Shown one piece after another: positions 10,867 to 22,127 of a stretch of 64,000 nucleotides of DNA. The notes under the pieces are model-generated. The model worked only from the letters and a program-made list of their open reading frames with translations, made no database searches and was not told the DNA's origin. Position 1 is the stretch's first letter. Every line of letters starts with the position of its first letter. Origin of the DNA: Symsagittifera roscoffensis (Eukaryota > Xenacoelomorpha > Acoela > Convolutidae). The position numbers were made by a program, and so were the translations under genes. The stretch covers positions 6,247,472 through 6,311,471 of the forward strand of contig NC_087069.1 in the NCBI RefSeq assembly GCF_963678635.1. The letters are read 5' to 3'.

Positions 10867-12253
10867 GAAATGGCTCAGGCTGATAGTGGAGAACCAGAGC
10901 AACCTACTAGAATTGATCGGAAAGACATGCTCATCAAAGAGCAGACAATCACAAACAATGAGTAAGGCACTAGCAGATAGGAAGGAGAGGGAGAAACTTA
11001 GTGGTACTTGATCAAACAGTTAGTGATGTTTTGTTTGTTCTTTGCTTTGTGACTCGTGAAGTTCGTTCCTTGTGACCTGCAGAGTATTAAACTCAACATT
11101 TGTCCCTCCAGTATTTTTTTACATTAAATAATTAGGAGTAAATCATCAAGGAAGCTAGTGCTAGACTATTTGGCTTGATGACGTAAACCAATTAATTGTT
11201 TTCATAGATTCAAATTTCTAAGAAAAAGTTCAGAAAAATTCAAAGTTTTCAGCTAACTTGAATGGCTCAGAACTGAAATGAATGAAGCTAAGATTGGCGA
11301 GAAACACGTTAGCGACACATTTTAGGAAAAACAAGAGTGGCAGTGCAGCGAGGGGCTGATGAAACGTTTCGGCCATCAGTTCTGCAGCTCCTAAAACATG
11401 CGAACAGAAGGAAAACAGGTACTGTGAAGAACACGAAAACAAAATCAATAAACTCTCAGAAAGACAAGACAGATTGTTGAGCGAACAAACTGACAGGTCA
11501 GTAATAGCTTGAGAGGACTACGTTTGGGATCCAAGTTCTTTCCAAGGGAGCAAACAGCCGGTTCTGAATAAACTCAATGATTTTTTTTGGCAGACGTGGA
11601 TAATTTTTGTCCCAACTGAAACGTCGAAACGTAACTGAAGAGTCGTTGTGTGAGATCGAAGCAGCAGCAAAAGCCTATGCAGAGCGAGTGAAACAACCAT
11701 TATCTTAAAGGGTTGGAAAAATCTGGAAAATACATAAAAGTCAACGCTTTTTCAGCAATACCATTCGATAAAGGGGTTGGGTTTTGTATCATAAAAAAAT
11801 ACGTATCCAAGCTACTAGAGCTTTTACTTTAAGACCAATTGAAAGTAATGAATAACACTGATGGTTCGATGGTGTTTAAAATTGAAAAAAAACCTTAACA
11901 AAGAGCTCTTCAGGCTGCCCATTTCGTTCAAAAAATTAAGAGACTAACACTGATGACACGTTAAATGCTACTCTGAGTAAAAATTAGGAGCTGAAAAATG
12001 TCAGCTACTGAAAACGCATCAATATTCGCACTAGATTGAACATCTGTGTGCCCTTTCAGCACTGATTTCCGCAATCAATCGTAGTTTTTTCGCCTGTGCG
12101 AATTTTGATGCCTCTTCAGCTTTACGAATTTCGGCGTCTGCTTTAACCAGTTCATTCTGAGTTGGACGCTTGTAAATGCGTACTTTCAGAGAAATTTCAG
12201 CAGACTTTGAGCGGCCGTCTTTCTCTTTCATCTTGGTTACAGTTTGCACTGAC
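10867..12253. other. No confident gene; one coiled-coil-like open frame
   Basis: Mostly AT-rich non-coding sequence. On the minus strand, 12031-12249 encodes a charged Ala/Lys/Glu-rich peptide (ADAEIRKAEEASKFAQAKKL) that looks coding, but it lacks a clean start or splice context. It could be a retained fragment of a retroelement gag-like or coiled-coil protein. Confidence 0.3.
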
Positions 12254-12327
12254 CTCGGATAATGACTTCAGCAGTGAGCTTGGTGATATAAAAGTCTCCA
12301 AGGCATTTCGATCGAAAAAATTGTGGA
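12254..12327 (-). CDS. Possible small exon (minus strand)
   Basis: The donor GAG|GTCAGT and an acceptor ending ggctag bound 74 nt that read NFFDRNALETFISPSSLLKS in the phase left by the exon at 12410-12685. It would end in phase 0, compatible with the exon at 3848. An alternative acceptor 5 nt upstream (cacag) gives a different frame. This is weak evidence for 5' exons of the zinc-finger gene. Confidence 0.25.
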
Positions 12328-12409
12328 CTAGCCTGTGAAAAAATTCAGAAAAATTATTTGAACAAAAAGCGACATTTAAAAAAGATTTTGGAAACTAAAT
12401 GAACTTAAC

Positions 12410-12685
12410 GCAGATAACTGTACGTGACAGTTGATAAAAAAGCTTGATGGTGGTCCTCGACTGACTTCTTTCGCGAGAATCTCGATATAACTTTCATATT
12501 GTGAGGCAAGATAATTTCAATGCATTGAACTACTTTGGCCAAATCTGAGGACAGTTTGCGTTCTCGACATAGCTCACTGACGGTTTTCTGCACAAACTCT
12601 GTATCTTTTTTGATGAGCCTGAGTTCATCCAAGCATTTGGCAGAATTTAACTGTTGAGCGCCAAAAACCCGAATAATTGGTAACA
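12410..12685 (-). CDS. Possible exon (minus strand)
   Basis: A 276-nt open stretch is bounded by an acceptor (gctgatttcag) and a donor (ctgc|gttaag). The peptide (LPIIRVFGAQQLNSAKCLDE, ELCRERKLSSDLAKVVQCIE) has a protein-like composition, helical and charged. It has no recognised domain. It may be a 5' exon of the zinc-finger gene or of another gene. The copia element and solo LTR would then lie in its 8.4-kb downstream intron. Confidence 0.3.
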
Positions 12686-13380
12686 CTGAAATCAGCCATT
12701 TTCACATAAACACAGGAGCAGTTTCAAACAACAGGTGACAGAAAATCTAACAGCCAAGCGGCCCACTTGTTGATCCCGTGCATAGGTTTGTTTTTTTGAT
12801 CAGAACTGTAGCGGCACGGCATCTCATTCAAATCTGAAAATTTTTATTTTGAGACACCTTGAAAAATGCTGAAAGAAAAGATAATTTTTATACACTATAT
12901 ACGACAACTATATACAATAAATAAAAAACAGTGACCATTAGATACTTCTGAACAAATAGAGACCAATTGGAGACCAGTAAAGACTAGTCTCTAAAAAAGA
13001 GGCCAAGTGGGCAGCCTGGAGCTATTGAATCTGAAAAAGAGCAACAATATAAGTGAACTTATTTAAAATAAATGAAGTTCAACAGGTATTCAAACGGCTC
13101 GTTTGAACGGTTTAACGAAAGTAAGAAGGACGTAGCACTCGGCCCAGTCAAATCTCTACCAGGAAGTATTTATATTTACTTACAAAATCATTGGCCGTGT
13201 TTTTATTTTAAAAAACTGAGGGAGCGGACATAAAAATAACAATACGAGAAACACGGGAGATTATAAAGAAAAATTGAGCTGGACTATGGTGAGAACATAG
13301 TTTCTTTAGATGTTTAAAATTTATAAACTAAAGTTCCAATCGACGAATCAATCGACATAGCACTCAGAAAACTTTTACAG
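12686..13380. other. No gene seen
   Basis: AT-rich sequence upstream of the Penelope-like remnant. It may contain further decayed parts of that element, but none can be read. Confidence 0.4.
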
Positions 13381-14736
13381 CAAAATAAATCTCCGGACGT
13401 TCAGGCAACACTATGAAGAGATTGTTAGCCTTGATGTTTGCTAACTTCAATTTAAGTGCAAAGATATGTGGTTTTTACAGAAGGATGGTTTGGCTAAGGG
13501 AGCCACACTTGCAGTCTGGCAAATTTGTGATGAGAGGGTTCGAATCCGTTTTAAGGACGGAACTTTCCAAAATTTTCAAGCCCATGGTAGATCTAAAATG
13601 CGCCTTTCCACAATTTAGAAAAAAAGTTACGTATGGACAGAAAAGTGTTGAACGTGGAACTGTATTTTTTGATTTCATCAAAAATCTAGTGATCTTCGAT
13701 AAATTGATTTAGGATTATTGCTAATTTTGTTTGGTTTCACTCGTCATGCTGTGAGTTGACAAAAAAGAAAAAACTTATCCTGAGAAAAAAAATCCTGAGC
13801 TATGTGAATGATAACGTGATAACTGTGAAAGCAGATCCGGAGGAAATGTTAACCGCTGTAAAGATACTATATCCTAGACCACAGTTTTTTTGGGAACTTC
13901 TATCGAGAAAGCTAATTCAGTCTTTCTGGACAACAATATTAACATGGACTCACTTAGGAACGTAATCTAAGGATGGTATCAAAAACAGGAACATTTCTGA
14001 TACAGGAACATTTCTTGAATTTAGGAGTTGACCATTCCACTATCAGAAAAACAAATTAAAGGCGCAGTTCAAAGAGTTTTTAGAAGAGCATCAAATTGGA
14101 ATAAGTTTCAAGAGGCCAAGAAGTTGAACTGAAAAAAAATGGGTTGACAACCAATACCCAAAATCATGGGCTGATAAGATTGCCTTGAGGACCCTCGACA
14201 GAATCGTCAATCGGCAAAGAAAAGCTACACAGGAGCCATGGCAATGGCCAACGTCAAGGGGTATTGATTCTAGAGACACACCACTCTTAATGGTTGTGGA
14301 GTCCCGAGGTAATGTGAGTCTAATATTTGCAAATAAGGGGCGGAACATTGTGAAGGCATCAAGTGTAATCAACACCATAAACCTGAAAAGCTTCCTAACA
14401 TCCGTAGAACCTTGATTTTTGAGTGATCTACAAACAAACGTGGCTTACAAGAAATCATTGTGCTGATCTCACTCCAGTTATGTTGGGCAGAAGGTTCGAC
14501 ATCTAACCACTAGAATGGACGAACACCAAAAATAAGTCTGCCATGTAAAACAACATTTAAAGCAGTTAGGAAAGGAGGGCGCGATTGCGGGAATGCCATG
14601 AGAGGTAATAGACCGAGCTTACACCAATGTCGAGCTACTCAGATTACAGGCCCTTCACAATTGGACTGAGAGACCGAGAATTAACACGCGCGATGAGTTC
14701 AGGACCAGGGAATTGACTGCTAGATTAAATTTCTGA
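13381..14736 (+). pseudogene. Penelope-like element remnant: RT plus GIY-YIG endonuclease
   Basis: Plus-strand fragments appear in Penelope order. The RT motif WFLQKDGLAKGATLAVWQ is at about 13466-13519 (consensus has Q-x-D-G-x-A-M-G). The RT catalytic motif is SYVNDNV at 13798-13818 (YVDD changed to YVND). A linker region follows (IFANKGRNIVKASSVIN at about 14325-14375). Then comes a GIY-YIG nuclease: YVGQKVRHLTTRMDEH from 14479, HVKQHLKQLGK, LLRLQALHNW, and the C-terminal RTRELTARLNF ending at the TGA 14734-14736. The GIY-YIG glutamate is Gln here (cag). Several stops and frameshifts make it non-functional. The family normally primes reverse transcription at nicks made by its nuclease. Confidence 0.75.
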
Positions 14737-16026
14737 AATTGAAATTTCGGCTCAAGCAAAAAGAAGTAAATACAAATCAAAATTTAAAAAATGACTAGTT
14801 TCGAAACCAAAAAATGAGACGAATAAAAAAAAAGTTAAAACTGATAAAATGAAAAAATGTAATTATTAAAACATCTCAAAAAATCAAGTTAAATGACTTA
14901 TGACTTGACATTGTGCAATTTTGACGCCAAATTCAAATTTGGAAACGTGTTTGATTGATTTTTTCATTGTTTTGTTTAGTCAAAAGTTTTAGGATATTTT
15001 TTGATCGATTATGCTTTTGTAAAAGTATATTTTTTTAAAAACTAATTACGCACAAATGAGCGAAAACGTAGTTAATTTTTTTTTTCATTCAAAAACGGCA
15101 AAATATAGGACTTAAGGCTAAAAAAATGACAGGAGTAATTTGAAACACTAAAAGCAATTAATTTGAAAATTGCGTTTAAAAAATCAATTCCACGATGTGG
15201 CAACTGAGACGTAAAACATGCGCAGACAAACTGTACCTGACATTTTTTTTCGGAGAAAAATATTATTTCCAGTTTGAAAAAAAAAACTGTTTCTGGTCTG
15301 ATTTTAAACAACAAATTTTGCCGTTCCAGGAGTATTATTGCCGGTTTGAATACATTATAGAAGTTTGAATACATCATGAACCAAGTTAAAGGCATTGTTA
15401 CAAGATTCTGTTAGAGGCATTGTTAACCCGAAAAAGCCTTTATTTCATTTTGATTTGATGATATTTGCCAATAATCACAAGAAAACCAGAAACTATCATG
15501 AAAACCGAAGTTATTAAATTAGTTTTTTATCAATTCATTGTCAAAATCTTTGAATTTCAAAATGAAAAGTAGTGGAAAAGACATTACTAATTTTTAAAAG
15601 GAACCTATTTTTTTGAAGTTTAACATGGAGGATTTTTTAAAAATCAGCAGGTCAGAAACGATCGTAGTAACCGAAGTTACTTCACAAGTAAGTCCTACAT
15701 CATTTCGCCCAGTGAAACACCATTGGAATTTTATGAACTAGGGGGAAAAACTATGACACGAACTAGAATAAATACAGATGGTTGGGAATCAAGCCAATAA
15801 ATTGAAAAAACTAATACCTCCAGAATAAACCGCTAATTTATTTAGAAACTTAGAAAGAAACTCTTAAAGATTGACGTGATATAAGGCTACGGGTCTATCA
15901 GATACCTAAACTAAGCCGCGCTTTCTTTCTCTTAGCTCTAAAAATAAAAGAAATTCCACAACGTTCCCTGGGTTCCTGGGTACATTTGCTCAAGTTCTTA
16001 CCGAGCTTAGTTTAATTTAATTTATT
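14737..16026. other. No gene seen
   Basis: AT-rich sequence with homopolymer runs between the Penelope-like and non-LTR remnants. The open frames here are AT-driven and show no domain. Confidence 0.45.
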
Positions 16027-16632
16027 ATGCTGAATATTAAATTCTGGTTGTTTTGTGCAATTTTTCTAATTTCCAAGGCTCAGATAGAAAATATAGAAAA
16101 AACCATTGTTTACTGGGGCTATCTAAGCTGCCATCAAAAGATATTATCATCGAAATGTGGGATAAATGAGCGGAGAGCGACCACACTGACTCATCTTTTC
16201 CTTTTTGCGTTGTTACTGACCCAAAGTGGGGATGTTGAAAAAAACCCTGGTTCTATTGAAACCATTGAAACAGTCTACGGCATCTGCTCAAAAAATTGTG
16301 CAACTCTTAAATTTGTTCATTTGAATTTTCAAAGTATTATTAGAAAACGGATGCAATTGAAAAAATTTCTTGATGATATGGGCGAAAATACAATTATAGG
16401 AATTTCCGAAACGTGGCTTAAAAAAGATGATAGTGACAATTTATGGAATCTCCACCCTAGAACGCATGCGATGTTCAGATATGATAGGCAATCAGCGGTA
16501 AAAAAAGAAAGGCGGTGGCGTTTTGTTATATATACCAGTCAAATTGGCTCCAAATTTGAGGCCTGATTTAAATTTATTTGATAAAGAAAAGTATGAGTCA
16601 GTGTGGGTTCAGTGCAAATCTACATTTAACTA
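16027..16632 (+). pseudogene. 5' part of a non-LTR retrotransposon: 2A-like peptide plus EEP endonuclease
   Basis: The ATG at 16027 opens a hydrophobic, signal-like N-terminus (MLNIKFWLFCAIFLISKAQ). A second hydrophobic stretch follows and runs into a 2A-like motif, SGDVEKNPGS. Next comes the start of an exonuclease-endonuclease-phosphatase domain of CR1/L2-type elements (LKFVHLNFQSI, IIGISETWLKKD). Between about 16490 and 16511 (A-rich run) the frame shifts by +1, after which GGGVLLYIPVKLAP and FDKEKYESVWVQC continue the endonuclease. The sequence stops at the LTR at 16633, and no RT follows on the far side of the giant element. It is a truncated, dead copy. Confidence 0.8.
16228..16254 (+). 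other. 2A-like ribosome-skipping motif, last residue changed
   Basis: The residues are GDVEKNPG followed by Ser (TCT at 16252-16254). The 2A consensus is D-V/I-E-x-N-P-G|P, and the final Pro is required for the skip. A single C-to-T change (CCT to TCT) explains it. Confidence 0.75.
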
Positions 16633-17536
16633 TGCCAGTCGGTCATATTTGGAAGTTTGACCTTGAGAAAAACAAGAACGCTTAATTTTGGAGTGAAATT
16701 GGATTTTTCAAAAATTCGAATGGAGCCTGTCATGCACGATTTTCTCGCGATAACTGAAAACCGAAAAAGAGAAATCAGAACGATCGAGTAACAATCGCGG
16801 GAAAGTTGCCAGATAAAGCAGTAGGAAATTGCCATTCGCAATTTCCATCACAATAAAACTAGAGTAGAGCTGTCCTATCTGAAACAGAAGGAAGCGTATT
16901 CCCGAGAACTGGACTATTATTGCTCGACTGGATTATTATTCAAACTGGACTAGAGTGAACCTTCGATGGAAAGGTGGACAGCTTGAGTGTCCCAATGGTT
17001 CACGAGAAACCATACTCTAGAGTTCAAACTTGTCCCTGTTATTGAAACTGATAAACATTAAACTCATTTAGTTACATTGTTTAATTCTCGAGTTGATTAC
17101 CGACTTAATTACTCCCAGTTCTTGAGCGTGCTACGATGTGAGTACTCAATTTAAATTTCTAGAGTGTGTTTTAAGATTGTTATGTTGAGGTAAGGCGAGT
17201 TTTAGGTTGATCCATCTGAAATGGATCAAAGTTCCACTGTCTGATAAAAAAGTAACTTAACGGATTGTTCTGACCCGGTTTTTAACGGCGTTCATGTATT
17301 TTGGGTATCTAGAGACCTAATTATGGGGACGTTCTTATTTCTAGAGTGGGGGGATATTTTGGTAGTAGCCTTTAAGCTGTAACGGGTCGTAGTCTCATGT
17401 CACAAGCGAACCGAATTGGCTCCGACTGATTTTAGGTAGAAAAACACAAGAGATAGTGTCCCTGACTCTTGAGCCAATGGTTATAGGGCCTATTTTTCTT
17501 AAGCCTCATGTGTGACTACAGTAGACGAATGTTACA
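16633..17536 (+). repeat. 5' LTR of giant Ty3/gypsy element (904 bp)
   Basis: It begins tgccagtcggtcatattt and ends gaatgttaca (TG...CA). It repeats at 38612-39505 in the same orientation and at 4509-5316 inverted. The last 340 bp are about 90% identical to the 3' LTR by eye. The first 400 bp (U3) are clearly more divergent with several indels. An aataaa lies at about 16852. Confidence 0.9.
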
Positions 17537-20063
17537 TAGTGTTTTTATGGCGCTCCTGGGTGTTTACGACATCAAGACTACGGAGTCGAACCCACTTGAG
17601 ACAGCTTCGGGCTGCATGCCCATTCTAGAGTACCGGTGGTACGGTTCGGCAGGAACGTGCGAACCTTCCGGTTGTACCGTGATAGCTTTTTAAGAAAACG
17701 CGAGAAAACTTCCTGGCACGCTCTCCGAACGAGGCTTAGCTAACCGAGTAAAGGGGGGCAACTAGGGGGACAAAAACACGAGCAAAAAGACAAAAAGCAA
17801 AACAAAAACCAAAAAAGAATAGAAAAAGGAACAAAAACCATAAAACGAAAAAAGACAGTGACTTTGACACCAGATTAGTTGGATCAAACCTTTATATTAA
17901 TTAATTAGTATACCCATACTGTTTTACAAGTTCGATCGTTTCGATCAACCTAGCAATTTAACCCAGTAACCTCAATAAAGTGCCCGAGTGTTTTCAGATA
18001 GCTTGGAACTTAGCTGGACAACAAGGAGACTTGACTGGAAGAGGTGACCAGCCGAGTGGGAAAGTGGTTCAGGAGCACTTGAGCTGAACCAATAGGAGAC
18101 TGGACTGGAAGAGGTGACCAGTCGAGTGGGAAAGTAGCCAAGAAGGATTTGGCAGTTCTCGAGTTCTCAAGTTGGGCAGAACGGGTATCGTTAAAATCCA
18201 CATTACATTATAGGAGATAAGTGTAAAATTGGATAAGCGAAATCCCCCGGTTTTGAGGAACGTTTTTACTTGAGCAGGCCTGGAGACAGGTCTACGGTTT
18301 TCTCTTGAGAGGTTTAGCACCCGGCGCTTAAGGTAATTTTAGGCTTAAGAAGGGGGGCTAAAAAGGGGTAGGTTAGAAGGGGGGCTGGTTATGTTAGAGG
18401 TTGGCGGTTATAATTTGTAAAAAGGGGGGACACATTAGAGTAACTAATTGGTCGGCATCGTCGACTTAGTTACATTAGATATTTACACGCGTTGGTTATA
18501 GGAAGCGGATATCCAAAATTAGAATCAGGTTAGGGTAGGTACCCTGGTCGGATCGGTAGGGGGGAACGGACATAGACAGTTTTTGTGATACCCCATAAGA
18601 TCGCTAGCAGGGGGGAGGAAAACGCGTGGCAATTAAGTATCAGACATTTTTTCGATAGAAGGTAGACATTTGTCACCTTTGAATTTTAGGTGGGTTCATC
18701 TCTTTGTTTTTATTATTTTTTCTTGCTTAGATTTTTGTTGCATTTTGGTAAGGATTTGTGTTTGGTTTTTATATGAACAGGTAATCACAAGATACCTGCG
18801 CACAGGTTTTGGTTTCAAGTTGCTTGGAACATTGAAAAAGAGGTAACTAAAAAAGGGGGGTCAGCATTTGGCCACTAAGAGAGGGTTTTTGTGAAAATTT
18901 TTACTAGAGCTTGAGTGGTGGTGCAAGGTACAGTGAATCAAGAAGTCCCTAAAACGAAGAAGAAAGAGGTCCCACCGCTCAAACACTTGTTAATAGTCTT
19001 GGGACAGTGCCAAAGAAGTCTTGGGACAGTGCAGTCTGGGGACAGTCTTGGGACAGTGCAGTCCTGGGATAGTCTTGGACCAGAGCAGTCTTGGTACAGT
19101 CTTGGGACAGTACAGCCTTGAGACAATACAGTCTTGGGACGCTACGGTCTTGGGACAGTGTTCTTGGGATAGTGGTCTTGGGACAGTGGTCTTGGGAGAC
19201 TAGTCTTGGGACAGTGGTCTTGGGACAGTGGTATTGGGACAGTGGTTTTGGGATAGTGGTCTTGGGACAGTGGTCTTGGGACACTAGTCTTGGGACAGTG
19301 GTCTTGGGACAGTGGTCTTGGGATAGTGGTCTTGGGACAGTGGTCTTGGGACACTAGCCTTGGGACAGGTCTTGGGACAGTGGTCTTGGGACAGTGGTCT
19401 TGGGACAGTGGTCTTGGGACAGTGGTCTTGGGACAGTGGTCTTGGGACAGTGGTCTTGGGATAGTGGTCTTGGGACAGTGGTCTTGGGACACTAGCCTTG
19501 GGACACTAGTCTTGGGATAGTAGCCTTGGGACACTAGCCTTGGGACAGTAGTCTTGGGACAGTGGCCTTGGGACACTAGTCCTGGGATAGTAGCCTTGGG
19601 ACACTAGTCTTGGGACAGTAGTCTTGGGACACTAGCCTTGGGACACTAGTCTTGGGACAGTAGTCTTGGGACAGTAGTCTTGGGACACTAGGCTTGGGAA
19701 AGGGGTCTTGGGACACTGACAAAAAGTACTGGGACAGTACCGAACAGTCTTGGGACAGTAGAAAGAAAGCCTGGGACGGTACAAAGAAGAGTAGGGACAG
19801 TAACTGGAAGTCTTGGGACGGTATCAAAATTGAAGTAAAATTACAATAAGTGTTTTGAGACAGATCAATACTAGTCGGAACCCGGTACGGTTGAAACCAC
19901 AAATAAAGAAAGTTACTCGAAAGGTTGTGAAAGAGAACTGGGAACAAGGTTTTTATCACGTTGTATATTTCCTTTTAAGAATTTTTTCATAATAGATTTT
20001 ATTCTTAGAATAGAATTGTGTATATAATAATATTGTAAATAAGAGCAATTGTAAATATAAATA
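17537..20063 (+). other. Leader of giant element (2.5 kb)
   Basis: This runs from the 5' LTR to the first gag ATG. A possible primer-binding site, tggcgctcctgggtg, lies 11 bp inside the LTR (17548-17562), starting with the TGG expected of a tRNA 3' CCA complement; I cannot name the tRNA. A direct repeat (gactggaagaggtgaccag at about 18033 and 18094) and several gggggg runs occur. The minisatellite lies at its 3' end. No open frame here looks real. Confidence 0.6.
18995..19759 (+). repeat. 14-bp minisatellite in the element leader
   Basis: About 50 tandem units of tcttgggacagtgg, with variants (tcttgggacactag, cttgggatagtgg, cttgggacagtagt). Scattered degenerate units extend to about 19820. 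The open frames across it on both strands are simple repeats and not genes. Confidence 0.92.
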
Positions 20064-21095
20064 ATGAGACGGAGTAGGGTACCGGTGCTCGAAAAAAGGT
20101 CAAGTGGATCAAACACGAAATATAACTCGTCGCTGCGCGGAACGACATCAATGGGCCCAAGGAAAACAAAAGATAACTTTTCAGTTAGCATGGTCAGCAC
20201 GAGGAGTAGTGCCGAGAACAAGGCGAGAGAAGGTGCTAAAGACAAACAGGTGGAGCCCACAATTGAAATCGATCTAGAGACACCAGACCAGAGCGTAGAT
20301 GAAGTGGAGAAGAAGACAACGGAATCCACACGGATGCCCCATATGGAAGATCAAAATCCAAAAACCGTGGAGTTTTCGCCGATAGACGCGTTGGAAGACA
20401 CAACAGTCAATACCCGAGAAACGGTGAAAGACGACTCTCAAGTAAAGAAGACATCTTTTACAGAAAAGTTGGCGATGATGGTCGGAATGAAATCGAGAGA
20501 CAACACGGCCGAAGAATCAAAAACTGAAAGAGCACGAACATTTGGGACAGTGAGCACGAAGGCGACAGAAGCCGACCTAAAGGAAGAACAAGCCAGAACA
20601 GGAGCGACAGCCGAAAACAAGACAACTGCTGATCATGAAACAGCTACTCTTGAGCTTGGCGACTTGATGACAAAACTAAATCAGATCGACAAAAAACTTA
20701 AGTACAGTGAGAAAGATAGAGACTTAATAAGGAAAGAGTTGAAATACAACAAACACGAGTATCTGGATGGTTATTTTAACCTGGCTAAGGCGACAGACGA
20801 GAGACTCCAGCAGATGTCGGACAAGGTAGATGCCACCAATGAAGAACGAGACAAGAACATCAAAAAAGATATGCAACAGTTGAAAAACCGATATGATGAT
20901 GTCAACAGCCAATTAGGTAGCCTGGAAAAGAGAATGGACATAATGAACAGGAATCAGGCCGAAAGTTTGTGTGCAATACAGGCGAAATTGGATGCAATCT
21001 TGAGAAATTCTACCTCACAAGAAAGACCGGCAGCGGATCGTACGCAAGGCACCAGAGTTGACTTTGTGGAACCACAAAGGAACAAACGGCAATAG
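20064..21095 (+). CDS. gag: Gag N-terminal part, coiled-coil
   Basis: 343 codons from the ATG at 20064 to the TAG at 21093-21095. It is charged and Lys/Glu-rich. The region from about residue 190 to 310 (LTKLNQ-like, KLKYSEKDRDLIRKELKYN, SLEKRMDIMN) has the heptad-like pattern of a coiled coil. It likely forms the N-terminal assembly region of Gag. The same frame continues after the TAG straight into the capsid part at 21096, so this is the first segment of one Gag-Pro-Pol frame. The TAG is either a mutation or a read-through site (context caa TAG aca). Confidence 0.75.
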   Translation: MRRSRVPVLEKRSSGSNTKYNSSLRGTTSMGPRKTKDNFSVSMVSTRSSAENKAREGAKDKQVEPTIEIDLETPDQSVDEVEKKTTESTRMPHMEDQNPKTVEFSPIDALEDTTVNTRETVKDDSQVKKTSFTEKLAMMVGMKSRDNTAEESKTERARTFGTVSTKATEADLKEEQARTGATAENKTTADHETATLELGDLMTKLNQIDKKLKYSEKDRDLIRKELKYNKHEYLDGYFNLAKATDERLQQMSDKVDATNEERDKNIKKDMQQLKNRYDDVNSQLGSLEKRMDIMNRNQAESLCAIQAKLDAILRNSTSQERPAADRTQGTRVDFVEPQRNKRQ

Positions 21096-22127
21096 ACACC
21101 GTTGCCTTTAAACCGGGATGCGGTAAGCATAGCACCAACGGCTGCTAAAACAATCATGAAAAACGGAACATCAAACACAATGAGTGGTCCGGGGGACTCA
21201 ACAGCTAGCAGCAACGCAGGTCCGGATGCCATGACGTGGGCAAGCACTTGGGAGATGATGAACAGGACTCTAGAGGCCTTCGCCACGAGGAATACTGACT
21301 CGAGCGATAGGAGAGACGGAAAATCAAGAAAAATTTTCAAGAAGCCAAAGGAATTCAAAGACGACTCCGATGGATGCATTGACACCTGGGTGGAAGTGAT
21401 GAGATTACACCTAGAGCAAGATAACTTAAATGATGAAAGGCAAGCATGCAGAGCCATACTCAGCAACCTGGAAGGCACGGCATTAAAATGCGTGGTTGCA
21501 AAGAAAGAAGAAGAACGCGATACCGCGGACAAAATCTTCGAAATATTGCTGAATCGATTCGGGTCAGGCATGAAGGGTCACCAAGCGATGATGCGATTTG
21601 AAAAGAGAAGGCAGAGGGACGATGAGTCAATTGATCGGTTCCTAGATGACTTTGAGAGCTTGAGAAGAAGGAGTGACCCAGAGGAGTCGACAAACAGAAG
21701 AAACTTTAGCATTGCCTCGAAGTTCATTGATGGGGTAAAAAGTGATGACTTAAGAACAATGTTAGCAACATACTACACAATGTCGAAAGACAGCGCACCG
21801 ACCCCAGAAGAAATGAGACAGAAATCAAGGGAATACATGCTGATGAAGCCCAAGAAATACTCATATTCAGAAAACAGGAACACGCAAGGGGGAAGTCAAC
21901 CTCAGAGGTCGTCATGGTACAAGCCTAGAGATGACATGGACAAGCGCAGATCATGCGCGAACTGCGGGTCGGCGGATCACCACGTGGCTGACTGCACAAC
22001 ATACAAACAAGGCATGAAGAGTCTAGGATACGCACCGGATGAGGATGACATGAGCCAGATGGAGGAACACGAGTACTATAGCGGCTTAATCATCAAGATA
22101 GGCGCGAGATGCTTCTTCTGTAATTAA
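21096..22127 (+). CDS. gag: Gag capsid and first zinc knuckle
   Basis: This is in frame with the preceding segment; its first in-frame ATG is at 21157. The capsid-like region (WVEVMRLHLEQDNLNDE, ILSNLEGTALKCV, IFEILLNRFGSG, ESIDRFLDDFESLRRR) fits the Retrotrans_gag family that builds the particle. A CCHC knuckle CANCGSADHHVADC is at 21953-21994. A second knuckle begins with CFFCN at 22110, where a TAA (22125-22127) falls inside it. The rest (EGHFRMDC) follows in the same frame, so the stop separates the two halves of one zinc knuckle. Confidence 0.85.
   Translation, partial: TPLPLNRDAVSIAPTAAKTIMKNGTSNTMSGPGDSTASSNAGPDAMTWASTWEMMNRTLEAFATRNTDSSDRRDGKSRKIFKKPKEFKDDSDGCIDTWVEVMRLHLEQDNLNDERQACRAILSNLEGTALKCVVAKKEEERDTADKIFEILLNRFGSGMKGHQAMMRFEKRRQRDDESIDRFLDDFESLRRRSDPEESTNRRNFSIASKFIDGVKSDDLRTMLATYYTMSKDSAPTPEEMRQKSREYMLMKPKKYSYSENRNTQGGSQPQRSSWYKPRDDMDKRRSCANCGSADHHVADCTTYKQGMKSLGYAPDEDDMSQMEEHEYYSGLIIKIGARCFFCN

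Noticed and set aside
12031-12249. Minus-strand coiled-coil-like frame as an exon joined to 12254-12327
   Set aside because: It follows immediately after the donor of that candidate exon, is in another frame and has no acceptor at a workable distance; kept only as a remark.
18915-19576. Long open frames on both strands through the leader repeat (products made of GTVVLGQWSWDS-like and PKTTVPRPLSQD-like repeats)
   Set aside because: They are translations of a 14-bp minisatellite whose length is not a multiple of three, so all frames stay open; no independent coding signal.
18995-19759. Possible CRISPR-like array
   Set aside because: Units are contiguous with no unique spacers, and the window is eukaryotic; it is a minisatellite.
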